Shown here in pieces: positions 29,140 to 37,969 of a stretch of 64,000 bases of DNA. The stretch comes from Yoonia maritima (GTDB lineage: Bacteria > Pseudomonadota > Alphaproteobacteria > Rhodobacterales > Rhodobacteraceae): positions 248,001 through 312,000 of the forward strand of contig NZ_PKFN01000009.1 in NCBI RefSeq assembly GCF_002933395.1. Direction: 5' to 3'. The notes under the pieces were generated by a model that was not told where the DNA came from, did not search any database, and was given only the letters and a program-made list of their open reading frames with translations. The translations under genes and the position numbers were made by a program. Numbering within the stretch: position 1 is the first letter of the stretch; each line of letters starts with the position of its first letter.

Positions 29140-30351
29140 TTACACGCGTTCAATAATTGTGGCTGCACCCATGCCGGATGCGATGCAAAGCGTGGCAAGA
29201 CCAGTGCCTTTGCCAGTGCGTTCAAGTTCGTCAAGCAGGGTGCCGATGATGATCGCGCCTGTGGCACCCAGTGGGTGACCCATGGCGATAGAACCACCGT
29301 TCACGTTGACCTTGCTGTCGTCCACGTTGAACGCCTGCATGAAGCGCAGTACCACGGATGCGAATGCTTCGTTTACTTCGAACAGGTCGATGTCGCTGAT
29401 GGACATGCCGCTGTCTTTCATGATTTTTTCTGTCACGGGCACAGGGCCTGTCAGCATGATGGTTGGATCGGTACCGATTTTCGCAGTGGCACGGATCACA
29501 GCGCGAGGTTTGATCCCCATTGCTTCGCCGTATTCTTTGGAACCGATCAAGACACCAGCCGCACCGTCCACGATACCAGAAGAGTTACCGGCGTGGTGGA
29601 TGTGGTTGATCCGCTCAAGGTGCGGGTACTTCATCAGCGCGACTTTATCAAAGCCGGGCATGGTTTCACCCATGGCTTGGAAGGCTGGGTTCAGGCCGCC
29701 AAGGGACTGCATGTCTGTGCCGGGGCGCATATATTCGTCGCGGTCCAGAATGGTCAGGCCGTTCACGTCAGTCACAGGCACGATGGATTTGGCAAAACGG
29801 TTGTCTTCCCAAGCGGCCGCCGCGCGCTTTTGGCTTTCCATGGCAAGCTGGTCGGCCATTTCACGGGTGAACCCATATTCAGTCGCGATGATATCGGCAG
29901 AGATACCTTGGGGGACGAAATAAGTGTCCATCGCGATGGATGGATCGACAGCGATTGCAGCGCCATCAGAACCCATTGGCACGCGGCCCATCATTTCCAC
30001 GCCACCAGCGATATATGCAGAACCTGCGCCGCCTTTGACTTGGTTTGCAGCAAGGTTCACGGCTTCCATGCCAGATGCACAGAAACGGTTGATCGCAAGA
30101 CCGGGGATCGACTGGTCAAGGTCTGAAGCCAAAACCGCAGTACGCGCAAGGCAACCGCCCTGTTCGCCAACTTGGGTGACATTCCCCCAGATCACGTCCT
30201 CCACGGCGTGACCTTCGAGGTTGTTACGCTCTTTGAGCGCATTCAGAACGCCAGCGGACAAGCGTGCAGAGTTCACCTCGTGCAGGCTGCCGTCTTTGCG
30301 GCCCTTGCCGCGCGGAGTGCGCACGGTGTCATAGATATAGGCTTCGGTCAT
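29140..30351 (-). CDS. fadA: Acetyl-CoA C-acyltransferase (3-ketoacyl-CoA thiolase)
   Basis: Cleaves 3-ketoacyl-CoA to acetyl-CoA and a shortened acyl-CoA. The 403-aa thiolase has the acylated cysteine in NRFCASGMEA (Cys91), the GGSIAMGHPLGATGA histidine block near the C-terminus, and CIASGMGAA with the second catalytic cysteine. GAGGAAAC precedes the ATG. Gaps of 12 nt on both sides show tight operon structure with fadB and the GST gene. Confidence 0.95.
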   Translation of the reverse strand: MTEAYIYDTVRTPRGKGRKDGSLHEVNSARLSAGVLNALKERNNLEGHAVEDVIWGNVTQVGEQGGCLARTAVLASDLDQSIPGLAINRFCASGMEAVNLAANQVKGGAGSAYIAGGVEMMGRVPMGSDGAAIAVDPSIAMDTYFVPQGISADIIATEYGFTREMADQLAMESQKRAAAAWEDNRFAKSIVPVTDVNGLTILDRDEYMRPGTDMQSLGGLNPAFQAMGETMPGFDKVALMKYPHLERINHIHHAGNSSGIVDGAAGVLIGSKEYGEAMGIKPRAVIRATAKIGTDPTIMLTGPVPVTEKIMKDSGMSISDIDLFEVNEAFASVVLRFMQAFNVDDSKVNVNGGSIAMGHPLGATGAIIIGTLLDELERTGKGTGLATLCIASGMGAATIIERV

Positions 30352-30363
30352 AGTTTCCTCCGT

Positions 30364-30999
30364 TCAGGCACGGTCAGCGGGGCTGCCGGGCATTAGTTCA
30401 TAAGGTGGTTTCCAACCGGACTGGGATGCGATTGCGTCAAGCCAGCGGTCGATATTCGGGTAATCTTTGCGGTCGAATGAGAATGGTTCGGGGTAGAAAA
30501 GGTACCCGGCGGAGCACAGGTCGGCGACTGTGATGTCATCGCCTGCCAACCACGCGTGGTTGGTCAATTGATCGTCGAGCGTTTTGAGTGCTGACGCGAG
30601 ACGGGCCGATAGAAATGCAATTACGTCTGCGTTGCGTTTGTCTTCTGGTAGGAAATTCATTTGGAACCGCAGCATACCAGCGATGCTGGACAGCTTATGG
30701 TTATCAAAGAACATCCAACGCAGCACTTCGCGGCGTGCATCGGCTGAACGCCCACCCATCTTGCCAGTTTTGGAGCTGAGGTAATCAAGGATCACACCAG
30801 ATTGCGTCAACGTAAGATCGCCGTCCTGCAACACTGGGGCTTCGCCCATGATGTTCAATTCGCGGTATTCGGGACTGCGGGATTCACCTTTGAAAAAATC
30901 GATGAATAAAGGTTCCCATTCGATATCCATCATCGAAAGCGCCATGGCGACTTTGTACGAATGACCGCTTTCCCCAAAGCAATGCAATTTCATGGTCAT
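30364..30999 (-). CDS. Glutathione S-transferase family protein
   Basis: A 211-aa GST from ATG 30999, preceded by GGGAGAG. The N-terminal thioredoxin-like domain runs MKLHCFGESGHSYKVAMAL, and the glutathione-site segment is MGEAPVLQDGDLTLTQSGVI. The C-terminal helical domain has HAWLAGDDITVADL, the usual N-capping box. It is in the fatty-acid oxidation operon, and may protect against reactive acyl intermediates; that role is inference. A second ATG 6 nt downstream is possible. Confidence 0.88.
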   Translation of the reverse strand: MTMKLHCFGESGHSYKVAMALSMMDIEWEPLFIDFFKGESRSPEYRELNIMGEAPVLQDGDLTLTQSGVILDYLSSKTGKMGGRSADARREVLRWMFFDNHKLSSIAGMLRFQMNFLPEDKRNADVIAFLSARLASALKTLDDQLTNHAWLAGDDITVADLCSAGYLFYPEPFSFDRKDYPNIDRWLDAIASQSGWKPPYELMPGSPADRA

Positions 31000-31017
31000 G
31001 TGGTTCTCTCCCGGTTT

Positions 31018-31060
31018 TGCCCCTGCGGGGCATTTTTGAGTATTTGGAACAAAGCGAGGA
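31018..31060 (+). repeat. Variant of the GAGTATTT...CAAAGCGAG repeat
   Basis: GCCCCTGCGGGGC forms a short stem, followed by ATTTTTGAGTATTTGGAACA and AAGCGAGGA. The 3' half matches the copies at 2773-2806 and 31211-31260. It lies upstream of the GST gene. Confidence 0.6.
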
Positions 31061-31210
31061 TAGCCGCGCTTTGTTGACCGTTTCGTAACCATCATGGGCC
31101 ACCATAGTCCCGCGGTACAGGCTGGAGAGCCGATGACCGTACAAAGCGAGGACCCTGGCCTGTGTTGCTGCGCCCCAGACGTGGGGAACTCTCTCAGGTT
31201 CGGGGGACTC

Positions 31211-31260
31211 TTTGCCCTCGCTTTGGGTGAAATACTCCCGCCGGAGGCTCCGGCGGGGGC
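31211..31260 (-). repeat. GC-rich hairpin repeat after the acyl-CoA dehydrogenase gene
   Basis: CCCGCCGGAG (31237-31246) and CTCCGGCGGG (31248-31257) are perfect arms around one G. On the minus strand the hairpin is followed by AGTATTTCACCCAAAGCGAG, the same block as at 2773-2806. It is 14 nt after the stop codon, so it may end or attenuate transcription between the dehydrogenase and GST genes. Confidence 0.7.
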
Positions 31261-31273
31261 GATACTCATTGAC

Positions 31274-33052
31274 CTAGAAGTTTGCTGCGTCCAGCGCCAT
31301 CACTGTGTCCGCACCGGTGTTGATACGGGCAAGGTGCATACCAGTCGCGGGAAGCTGACGCGCCATGTAGTAACGGCCTGTTGCGATTTTGGTTTCGTAG
31401 AACGCTTTGTCAGATGCACCGCCTTCAAGTGCTTCCATCGCGGCCTTAGCCATTTTCGCCCACATCAGACCAAAGCAAACGTGACCCATCATATGCATAA
31501 AGTCATAGGACCCAGCCAGCGCGTGGTTTGGGTTCTTCATGCCGTTTTGCATAAAGTACATACCAGCAGCTTGCAGGTCTTTTGACGCCGCCTTAAGCGG
31601 CTCAAGGAAGTCAGCTTTGAGCGCTTCGTTACCTTCGTTTTCTTTGATAAAGGTCTTGATCATCTCAAAGAATGCCATGACGTGTTTGCCGCCGTCTTGG
31701 GCCAGTTTGCGGCCAACAAGGTCCAGCGCCTGAACGCCGTTTGCGCCTTCGTAGATCATCGCGATACGCGCGTCGCGGGCGTATTGGGACATGCCCCATT
31801 CTTCGATGTAGCCGTGACCGCCGTAAACCTGCTGTGCAGCAACCGCGTATTCGAAACCTTTGTCAGTTTGGAAACCCTTGATGACGGGTGTCATCAGTGA
31901 AATCAGACCGTCAGCTTCTTTGTCGTTATTGCGGTGTGCGCGGTCGATCAGGTTTGCACCCCAAAGTGTGAATGCACGTGCACCTTCGACGAATGATTTC
32001 TGATCCATCAGGTTGCGGCGAATATCTGGGTGTACGATCAGTGGATCGGCTGGGCCATCTGGGTTTTCGGCACCAGTTACGGCACGCCCTTGCAGGCGGT
32101 CGTTCGCATAGGCAACGGCGTTCTGGTATGCGCTTTCAGCTTGGGCATAGCCTTGCAGGCCAACGCCGATGCGGGCTTCGTTCATCATTGTGAACATCGC
32201 GCGCATGCCTTTGTGCTCTGTGCCCAGCAGGTAACCTGTTGCTTCGTCATAGTTCATGACGCAGGTCGAGTTCCCGTGGATGCCCATCTTTTCTTCGATA
32301 GAGCCGACAGACACGCCATTGCGATCACCAAGCGAACCATCCTCGTTCACGATGAATTTTGGCACGATGAACAGGGAAACACCTTTAATACCCTCTGGGC
32401 CACCTTCGATTTTCGCCAGCACAAGGTGGATGATGTTATCCGCCATGTCGTGTTCACCAGCCGAGATAAAGATCTTTTGGCCAGAGAGTTTGTAGCTGCC
32501 ATCAGCTTGTGGGGCTGCTTTGGTGCGCATCAGGCCCAGATCGGTGCCACAATGTGGTTCAGTCAGGTTCATGGTGCCGGTCCATTCGCATGTGACCATT
32601 TTAGGCAGGAACGTCTGCTTTTGCGCGTCAGAACCGTGCGCGTGGATCGCGGAATAGGCGCCGTGTGTCAGGCCCTGATACATGTTGAACGCCATGTTTG
32701 CAGACACAAATGGTTCTTGCGCGGCGCTGTTCATGACGTAGGGCAGGCCCTGACCGCCATACTCTGGATCGCAATCCATCGCAGTCCAGCCGCCTTCTTT
32801 CATTTGTTCAAACGCGGCTTTAAAGCCTTTTGGCGTGCGAACAACGCCGTTTTCAAGAACGCAGCCCTCTTTGTCGCCGACAACGTTCAGCGGGTGCAGG
32901 ACTTCGGTTGCGACTTTGCCGGCTTCTTCGAGGACGGCACCAGTGAATTCCCGGTCAAGATCATCGTAGCCTTCGATGTCCTGTTCGCTGACTTTTAGCA
33001 GATCGTGCAGAACGAACTGCAGGTCTTTGGTCGGTGCGTTATAAATTGGCAT
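31274..33052 (-). CDS. Acyl-CoA dehydrogenase (long, DmdC/FadE-like type)
   Basis: FAD enzyme that introduces the 2,3-double bond in acyl-CoA. The 592-aa protein from ATG 33052 is longer than classical 380-aa dehydrogenases and carries the extra C-terminal helical domain of the group that includes 3-methylmercaptopropionyl-CoA dehydrogenase DmdC. Segments [48 protein letters not shown] and [18 protein letters not shown] cover flavin and substrate sites; the Glu in YEGANG is the expected base. Its substrate (fatty acid or DMSP-derived) cannot be decided. MerR gene lies 41 nt upstream. Confidence 0.9.
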   Translation of the reverse strand: MPIYNAPTKDLQFVLHDLLKVSEQDIEGYDDLDREFTGAVLEEAGKVATEVLHPLNVVGDKEGCVLENGVVRTPKGFKAAFEQMKEGGWTAMDCDPEYGGQGLPYVMNSAAQEPFVSANMAFNMYQGLTHGAYSAIHAHGSDAQKQTFLPKMVTCEWTGTMNLTEPHCGTDLGLMRTKAAPQADGSYKLSGQKIFISAGEHDMADNIIHLVLAKIEGGPEGIKGVSLFIVPKFIVNEDGSLGDRNGVSVGSIEEKMGIHGNSTCVMNYDEATGYLLGTEHKGMRAMFTMMNEARIGVGLQGYAQAESAYQNAVAYANDRLQGRAVTGAENPDGPADPLIVHPDIRRNLMDQKSFVEGARAFTLWGANLIDRAHRNNDKEADGLISLMTPVIKGFQTDKGFEYAVAAQQVYGGHGYIEEWGMSQYARDARIAMIYEGANGVQALDLVGRKLAQDGGKHVMAFFEMIKTFIKENEGNEALKADFLEPLKAASKDLQAAGMYFMQNGMKNPNHALAGSYDFMHMMGHVCFGLMWAKMAKAAMEALEGGASDKAFYETKIATGRYYMARQLPATGMHLARINTGADTVMALDAANF

Positions 33053-33093
33053 TGTCGTGTCTCTCCCTAAAGTCCTGTATTTGACGCGGCGAA

Positions 33094-33495
33094 TTAAGCC
33101 GCGTCGTTTTTCCGTTGGCCGAGTTCGGCAAGCTTTGCCGCGCCCCAAGCCATTTGTTGTTTCAGTTCGCCAATAGCTTCTTCGAGCTCAGCTTTCTGGG
33201 CTTCCATGTCGGCCAAGTGGCGTTCTGCGGTTTCATACGTCTTGGACAATTGCGCCTCTTGGCCATCGTCCATGTGATAAAGGTCCAGCAGCTGCCGGAT
33301 TTCTTCGAGGCTGAACCCAAAGCGTTTGCCGCGCAAGATCAGCTTGAGCCGCGCGCGATCACGTTTTGAGAAAAGTCGTTTCTGCCCTTCGCGGGTTGGG
33401 AACAACAGTTCCTTCGCTTCGTAAAAACGAAGCGTTCGTGGGGTTACGTCAAAGGCGTCGCACATCTCGCGGATATTCATCGTTTCAATCGTCAT
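33094..33495 (-). CDS. MerR-family transcriptional regulator
   Basis: A 133-aa regulator from ATG 33495 (AAGGA before it). The winged-helix DNA-binding domain is [20 protein letters not shown] through [20 protein letters not shown], followed by a coiled-coil dimerisation helix ([18 protein letters not shown]). No cysteine ligand set of metal-sensing MerR proteins is seen, so it probably binds an organic effector such as acyl-CoA. It heads the acyl-CoA dehydrogenase-GST-fadAB string. A 14-bp palindrome upstream may be its operator. Confidence 0.9.
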   Translation of the reverse strand: MTIETMNIREMCDAFDVTPRTLRFYEAKELLFPTREGQKRLFSKRDRARLKLILRGKRFGFSLEEIRQLLDLYHMDDGQEAQLSKTYETAERHLADMEAQKAELEEAIGELKQQMAWGAAKLAELGQRKNDAA

Positions 33496-33567
33496 TACTC
33501 GTTCCTTAGTGCAAATCAATCTGACCGGCACTTGCGGATATGAGGCTTAGCTTACAAGCAAAGCTGA

Positions 33568-33581
33568 CGTTTACGTAAACG
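33568..33581. promoter_or_regulatory. Palindromic MerR operator candidate
   Basis: CGTTTACGTAAACG is a perfect 14-bp palindrome between the two MerR genes, 73 nt upstream of the first. It resembles the ACGTAAAC-type sites recalled for MerR regulators of branched-chain amino acid and fatty-acid catabolism (LiuR group). Confidence 0.55.
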
Positions 33582-33689
33582 GAACGTCGCGTCATTTCAA
33601 AGCTGACGAAAGGTAAAGAAAGATGACGCTAGGGAATGGGACATTTTATAAGAGGGAGGAAATGTGCAAAACTCCCACTTGTGGTTGAA

Positions 33690-34058
33690 TCAGCCCAAAG
33701 TCTTTGCCGTTTCTTCGCGCAGTGCGCTGAGCTCTGACATTGTGTCTTCGAGCTGCTTTTTCTGTTCTGCAAGTTCGATCATTTGTCGATCCGCTAATGA
33801 AATCCATTCGCGCATTTGCGCTTCGGTGCCTTCATGTTCGTAGATCATCAGCCATTGTCTGATGTCCTCCAAAGAGAATCCAAACCGTCGGCCACGCAAG
33901 ATCAATGTCATGCGCGCAAGTTCTTTCGCGCCATAAAACCGCGAGCGCCCTTCTTTTTCTGGCGTTAGCAGTTCGATGTATTCGTAGTAACGTAACGTCC
34001 GCGGCGTTACATCGAATTCTGCGCACATCTCTTTGAATGAAAGGCGTTTATCAGTCAT
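33690..34058 (-). CDS. Second MerR-family transcriptional regulator
   Basis: A 122-aa paralogue of the preceding MerR protein. It shares the core [19 protein letters not shown] and LILRGRRFGFSLEDIRQWL and ends in a helix (LAEQKKQLEDTMSELSALRE). ATG 34058 is chosen because the conserved domain begins at MTDKRLSFKEM; the open frame reaches 41 residues further without support. It is divergent from the thioesterase-MATE operon, so it may control that operon, the fad genes, or both. The divergent 142-nt gap has inverted arms GTGACGT (34114-34120) and ACGTCAC (34156-34162). Confidence 0.9.
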   Translation of the reverse strand: MTDKRLSFKEMCAEFDVTPRTLRYYEYIELLTPEKEGRSRFYGAKELARMTLILRGRRFGFSLEDIRQWLMIYEHEGTEAQMREWISLADRQMIELAEQKKQLEDTMSELSALREETAKTLG

Positions 34059-34200
34059 CGCGTTCTCCCTTGCTTCAACGTAACCGCTGTTTGGCGCTCG
34101 GGCAACTAGGTCTGTGACGTAAGTTAGTGATCGGGACTTGCAGATATGGCGTGGAACGTCACAATCCCCTAACCCAGCCAACTTGCTGCAAGGATAAATA

Positions 34201-34641
34201 ATGGCAGATCAAACGTCAGTGAACCGCAATAAGATTGCTCGTCAGTTTATCGAGGCGATTCCACATGCGCAGACATTGGGGATGTTATTGACCGAAATCG
34301 GTGATGGCACAGCCGAGATTACAATGCCCTATGATGATCGCCTTGTGGGTGATCCCGAGACAGGCGTTATTCATGGCGGTGCTGTTTCCGCGCTGATGGA
34401 TACCTGTAGTGGTGCTGCTGTTATGGCGCACCCTGCGGCCCCTATTGCGACCGCGACACTAGATCTGCGTATCGATTATATGCGGTCTGCAAAGCCGGGT
34501 GATACACTTACAACCCGTGCAGAGTGTTATCATGTGACCCGATCTGTCGCCTTTATTCGGGCGACTGCATTTGATGGTGACTTTGGCCGCCCCGTGGCGA
34601 CAGCCACGGGTGCCTTTACGATCGAGAGGGCACCTGAATGA
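34201..34641 (+). CDS. PaaI-type hotdog thioesterase
   Basis: A 146-aa acyl-CoA thioesterase-like protein with the hotdog core [19 protein letters not shown], where the HGG loop and the following Asp are the typical active-site elements. The central helix and [13 protein letters not shown] strand follow the PaaI pattern. AAGGA precedes the ATG. It overlaps the next thioesterase gene by 4 nt. The pair and the MATE exporter form one operon; substrate unknown. Confidence 0.9.
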   Translation: MADQTSVNRNKIARQFIEAIPHAQTLGMLLTEIGDGTAEITMPYDDRLVGDPETGVIHGGAVSALMDTCSGAAVMAHPAAPIATATLDLRIDYMRSAKPGDTLTTRAECYHVTRSVAFIRATAFDGDFGRPVATATGAFTIERAPE

Positions 34642-35129
34642 AACGTCCTGAACCTGTTCAAGTGGTTAAGAAACGCCGCGATTCTGCGTTGCAACGTTTG
34701 GTCGAAGGTGTGCCGTATATTCAATTTTTGGGTATTCAAATTGATCGTCGCGGTGACGAACTTACCGGTGTGCTGCCTTATGATGATAAGCTGATCGGGA
34801 ACCCGATGCTACCTGCACTGCACGGCGGGGTAACCGCAGCATTTCTAGAAGTCACTGCAATCATGGAGCTGACATGGTCAACGACGTGGGCCGACATGGA
34901 AGCCGGTAAACTGACCGATGTGACCCCGCGTATCGTACTGCCAAAGACAATTGACTTCACGGTCGATTATTTGCGGCCCGGGCTTCCACGTGATGCCTAT
35001 GCGCGTGCGCGTGTAAACCGATCGGGGCGTCGCTATGCGTCTGTTCACGTCGAGGCATGGCAAGACAACCGGACCCGCTTATTTGCGCAGGCCACTGGGC
35101 ATTTCCTGATGCCACAACATCATGGCTGA
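34638..35129 (+). CDS. Second hotdog thioesterase family protein
   Basis: A 163-aa paralogue of the previous protein, with [19 protein letters not shown] as hotdog helix and [20 protein letters not shown] as strand. The catalytic acidic residue after HGG lies in a different local context (FLEVT), so the two may differ in substrate. A basic N-terminus ([15 protein letters not shown]) precedes the domain. It overlaps the gene before it by 4 nt and the MATE gene by 8 nt. Confidence 0.87.
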   Translation: MKRPEPVQVVKKRRDSALQRLVEGVPYIQFLGIQIDRRGDELTGVLPYDDKLIGNPMLPALHGGVTAAFLEVTAIMELTWSTTWADMEAGKLTDVTPRIVLPKTIDFTVDYLRPGLPRDAYARARVNRSGRRYASVHVEAWQDNRTRLFAQATGHFLMPQHHG

Positions 35130-36450
35130 TATCGCGCGTCTGACGCATCGTCGCGTGCTTACCATCGCGGTTCCTATTGTTCTGTCGAATGCGACAGTGC
35201 CGATACTGGGTGTCGTGGACACAGGCGTTGTCGGTCAGATGGGCGAGGCCGCACCAATTGGTGCCGTCGGCATCGGTGCGATCATCCTGACTGCGATTTA
35301 TTGGATTTTTGGTTTCCTGCGGATGGGGACTTCGGGCCTAACGGCGCAAGCGACTGGCGCAAAGAACGAGGCCGAGGTCGCGGCGCTTTTGACCCGCTCT
35401 CTGATCATTGGCCTGAGTGCGGGCGTTGCGATTATCTTATTGCAAGGGGTCCTGTTTGCAGGTGCGTTTCGCGTATCGCCAGCCACGCCAGAGGTCGAAA
35501 ACCTTGCGCGCCAATATATGTCGATCCGCGTTTGGTCCGCGCCTGCGATGATTGCGCTTTACGGCATCACTGGGTGGTTGATCGGGCAGGAACGTACGGG
35601 TGCCGTCTTCGCGATCCAATTGTTGATGAATGGGACCAACATTGGTTTGGATTTACTGTTCGTTCTAGAATTCGATTGGGGCGTTTCAGGTGTTGCTTGG
35701 GCCACGTTTATTGCTGAATGGGCCGGTGTTGTACTGGGGCTATGGCTGTGCTGTGCCGCGTTTGCGGTGCCTGACTGGCGCGACTGGGCGCGGGTGTTGG
35801 ACCGGGCGCGGCTGGTCAACATGGCTGCGGTGAATTCGGACATTATGATCCGTTCTGTTTTGCTTCAGGCGATTTTTGTGAGCTTTTTGTTCTTTGGCGC
35901 GAAGTTTGGAGAAGTCCAATTGGCGGCAAATCATATCTTGCTGCAGTTCCTGAGCGTCACGGGCTATGCGATGGATGGTTTTGCCGTCGCGGCCGAGGCA
36001 TTGGTCGGGAATGCGATGGGGGCCCGTTCACGCGCAGCGCTGCGCCGAAGTGCGGTGATGACCATCTTTTGGGGCGCTGTTAATTGTATCGTGCTGGCCG
36101 TTTGTTTTGCAGTTTTCGGAACCACGATCGTCGCGATCATGGCTAAGAACGTTCCGGTCCAAGAGGCGGCAGCCATCTATCTGCCTTATATGGTTGCAGC
36201 GCCAATTGTTGGGGTGCTGCCATGGATGATGGATGGGATATTCATCGGCGCCACCCGAACGAAGGACATGCGCAACATGATGATCATCTCGACGATCATC
36301 TATTTTGCGACCGTGATTCCCCTAATGAATGCTTATGGGAACCACGGGTTATGGTTGGGATTACTGCTTAGCTTTGTTGTGCGTGGCATCACATTGGGGT
36401 GGAAATATCCGGGGTTAGAGGCGGCTTCAGAGCCAGTCGCCTCTGCCTGA
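35122..36450 (+). CDS. MATE-family efflux transporter (DinF-like)
   Basis: A 442-aa integral membrane antiporter with about twelve hydrophobic helices. It begins [20 protein letters not shown] and has the MATE motif [10 protein letters not shown] and, in the second half, [20 protein letters not shown]. DinF-type members export small organic compounds or drugs using Na+ or H+. Translation is coupled to the thioesterase upstream by 8-nt overlap. Its 3' end overlaps pyrD by 24 nt on the other strand. Confidence 0.93.
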   Translation: MADIARLTHRRVLTIAVPIVLSNATVPILGVVDTGVVGQMGEAAPIGAVGIGAIILTAIYWIFGFLRMGTSGLTAQATGAKNEAEVAALLTRSLIIGLSAGVAIILLQGVLFAGAFRVSPATPEVENLARQYMSIRVWSAPAMIALYGITGWLIGQERTGAVFAIQLLMNGTNIGLDLLFVLEFDWGVSGVAWATFIAEWAGVVLGLWLCCAAFAVPDWRDWARVLDRARLVNMAAVNSDIMIRSVLLQAIFVSFLFFGAKFGEVQLAANHILLQFLSVTGYAMDGFAVAAEALVGNAMGARSRAALRRSAVMTIFWGAVNCIVLAVCFAVFGTTIVAIMAKNVPVQEAAAIYLPYMVAAPIVGVLPWMMDGIFIGATRTKDMRNMMIISTIIYFATVIPLMNAYGNHGLWLGLLLSFVVRGITLGWKYPGLEAASEPVASA

Positions 36451-37479
36451 TCCAACCGCATCGCTGATATTCGCGAAACCATCGCGTTCTAGTAAAGCAT
36501 CGAGCCCGCGCGTGATTTCATCAACCAATGATACGCCGCCGTAAACCAACGCTGTATAGAGCTGCACAACTGACGCGCCTGCACGGATTTTTTGGTAGGC
36601 CTGTTCTGCGCTGCCGACACCGCCGACCCCGATGATGGGCAGGTCGGTCATGCCCGATAGCTGCGCCAATGTCCGTGTGGATTTTTCAAACAGGGGTTGC
36701 CCTGACAATCCACCTTTTTCGGCGGCATGTGGTCCGTGCAGACCAATGCGGTCCAAGGTGGTGTTCGTCGCGACGATTGCTGAAATGCCCGACGCATTTG
36801 CGACCTCGGCCACTTCGGACAATTCGTCTGCGGTCAGATCTGGTGCGATTTTTAGGAAAACCGGGATTTTTGTTTCTAGCGCATTGCGCGCGTCCATGAC
36901 CCCAGCAAGAAGCGCAGCAAGCGCTGCTTTGCCTTGCAGATCACGTAGTTTTTCGGTGTTGGGTGACGATACGTTGACCGTTGCGAAATCGACGTGCGGG
37001 CCGCAATGCGTCAGCACTGTCGCAAAATCGGCTGCGCGATCAGTGCTGTCTTTGTTCGCGCCAAGGTTCAGGCCAAGAACGCGGTCTTTGGGACGCTGGG
37101 CAAGGCGGGTGCCGATGGCCTCCATCCCGTCGTTGTTAAACCCAAAGCGGTTGATGGCAGCTTGGTCTTCGGTCAGGCGGAACAGCCGTGGTTTGGGATT
37201 GCCGGGCTGCGGGCGGGGGGTTGCGGCCCCGACCTCTAGAAAACCAAACCCGGTGCGGGCTAGCGCATTCAACGCAGTCGCGTTTTTGTCAAAGCCGGCA
37301 GCAAGACCAACCGGGTTGGGCAGATCAAGCCCCGCAAACTGCGTGCGCAGCCGGTCGGATGTGAACGGGCCGCCGCGGGGGCCAAGCCCCGTGTTCAAAG
37401 CCTTAAGCGCAAGACCATGGGCCGTTTCTGAATCGATGCGGCGTAGGGCGGCAAGGCCGATTTGTTCTAACAGCTTCAT
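36427..37479 (-). CDS. pyrD: Dihydroorotate dehydrogenase (quinone), class 2
   Basis: Oxidises dihydroorotate to orotate in pyrimidine synthesis, membrane-associated and quinone-linked. The 350-aa protein from ATG 37479 has the class 2 N-terminal helix ([18 protein letters not shown]), [22 protein letters not shown], the VNVSSPNT loop with the catalytic serine, and [19 protein letters not shown] for FMN phosphate. The frame extends 41 residues upstream through the DUF952 gene without homology. Its ATG overlaps the DUF952 stop by 4 nt. Confidence 0.95.
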   Translation of the reverse strand: MKLLEQIGLAALRRIDSETAHGLALKALNTGLGPRGGPFTSDRLRTQFAGLDLPNPVGLAAGFDKNATALNALARTGFGFLEVGAATPRPQPGNPKPRLFRLTEDQAAINRFGFNNDGMEAIGTRLAQRPKDRVLGLNLGANKDSTDRAADFATVLTHCGPHVDFATVNVSSPNTEKLRDLQGKAALAALLAGVMDARNALETKIPVFLKIAPDLTADELSEVAEVANASGISAIVATNTTLDRIGLHGPHAAEKGGLSGQPLFEKSTRTLAQLSGMTDLPIIGVGGVGSAEQAYQKIRAGASVVQLYTALVYGGVSLVDEITRGLDALLERDGFANISDAVGSGRGDWL

Positions 37480-37808
37480 GATAGTTCCGGGAATTGGTGA
37501 ATGCCGTCGATCAGCGGTAGTGGCGCGTCCCACAACACATCTGACATACGCATGTTGCGGTAAAGGTGGGGGAACAGCACGCCTTCGCGGGCAGGTTCCC
37601 ATTTGAGCGGATCAAGCGCGTCAGCCTCAAGCGCCAGCAGAACAAGCCCCTCGACATCAGCAAAGTATTTCGCGGCTGTCGCTGCGACCGTTTCTGCGGT
37701 CGAAAAATGCACATATCCATCAGCCACATCAATCGGCGCACCTTGGGTTTCGCCGTTGGCCTGCAGGTCTGCCCATTCGTGGGCGCGGAAAATTTTGTAT
37801 ATCAGCAT
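37476..37808 (-). CDS. DUF952 domain-containing protein
   Basis: A 110-aa protein from ATG 37808. The DUF952 pattern is clear: [12 protein letters not shown] at the start, [21 protein letters not shown], and [15 protein letters not shown]. The function is unknown; the fold is similar to ADP-ribosyltransferase-like small domains, from memory. It sits directly upstream of pyrD with a 4-nt overlap, an association frequent in Rhodobacteraceae. Confidence 0.9.
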   Translation of the reverse strand: MLIYKIFRAHEWADLQANGETQGAPIDVADGYVHFSTAETVAATAAKYFADVEGLVLLALEADALDPLKWEPAREGVLFPHLYRNMRMSDVLWDAPLPLIDGIHQFPELS

Positions 37809-37969
37809 GGCGTTGTCATGCAGGTTGCACACAAATTGGTCAAGCACCGGATCACAGCCAGTATCTGCCGTGCCTTAACGTAGGGGCAGGTGCTAATATT
37901 GGCGAAGCTGTTTGACTCTGTACTAGGCCGTTGCCAAGCTACGGCCATTCCAAATTGGGGACTGAAACA

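Noticed and set aside
29275..30126. Long antisense frame inside fadA (and similar ones inside aroA, maeB and the acyl-CoA dehydrogenase gene)
   Set aside because: These follow the codon bias of the real gene on the other strand, have no ribosome sites and no recognised domains.
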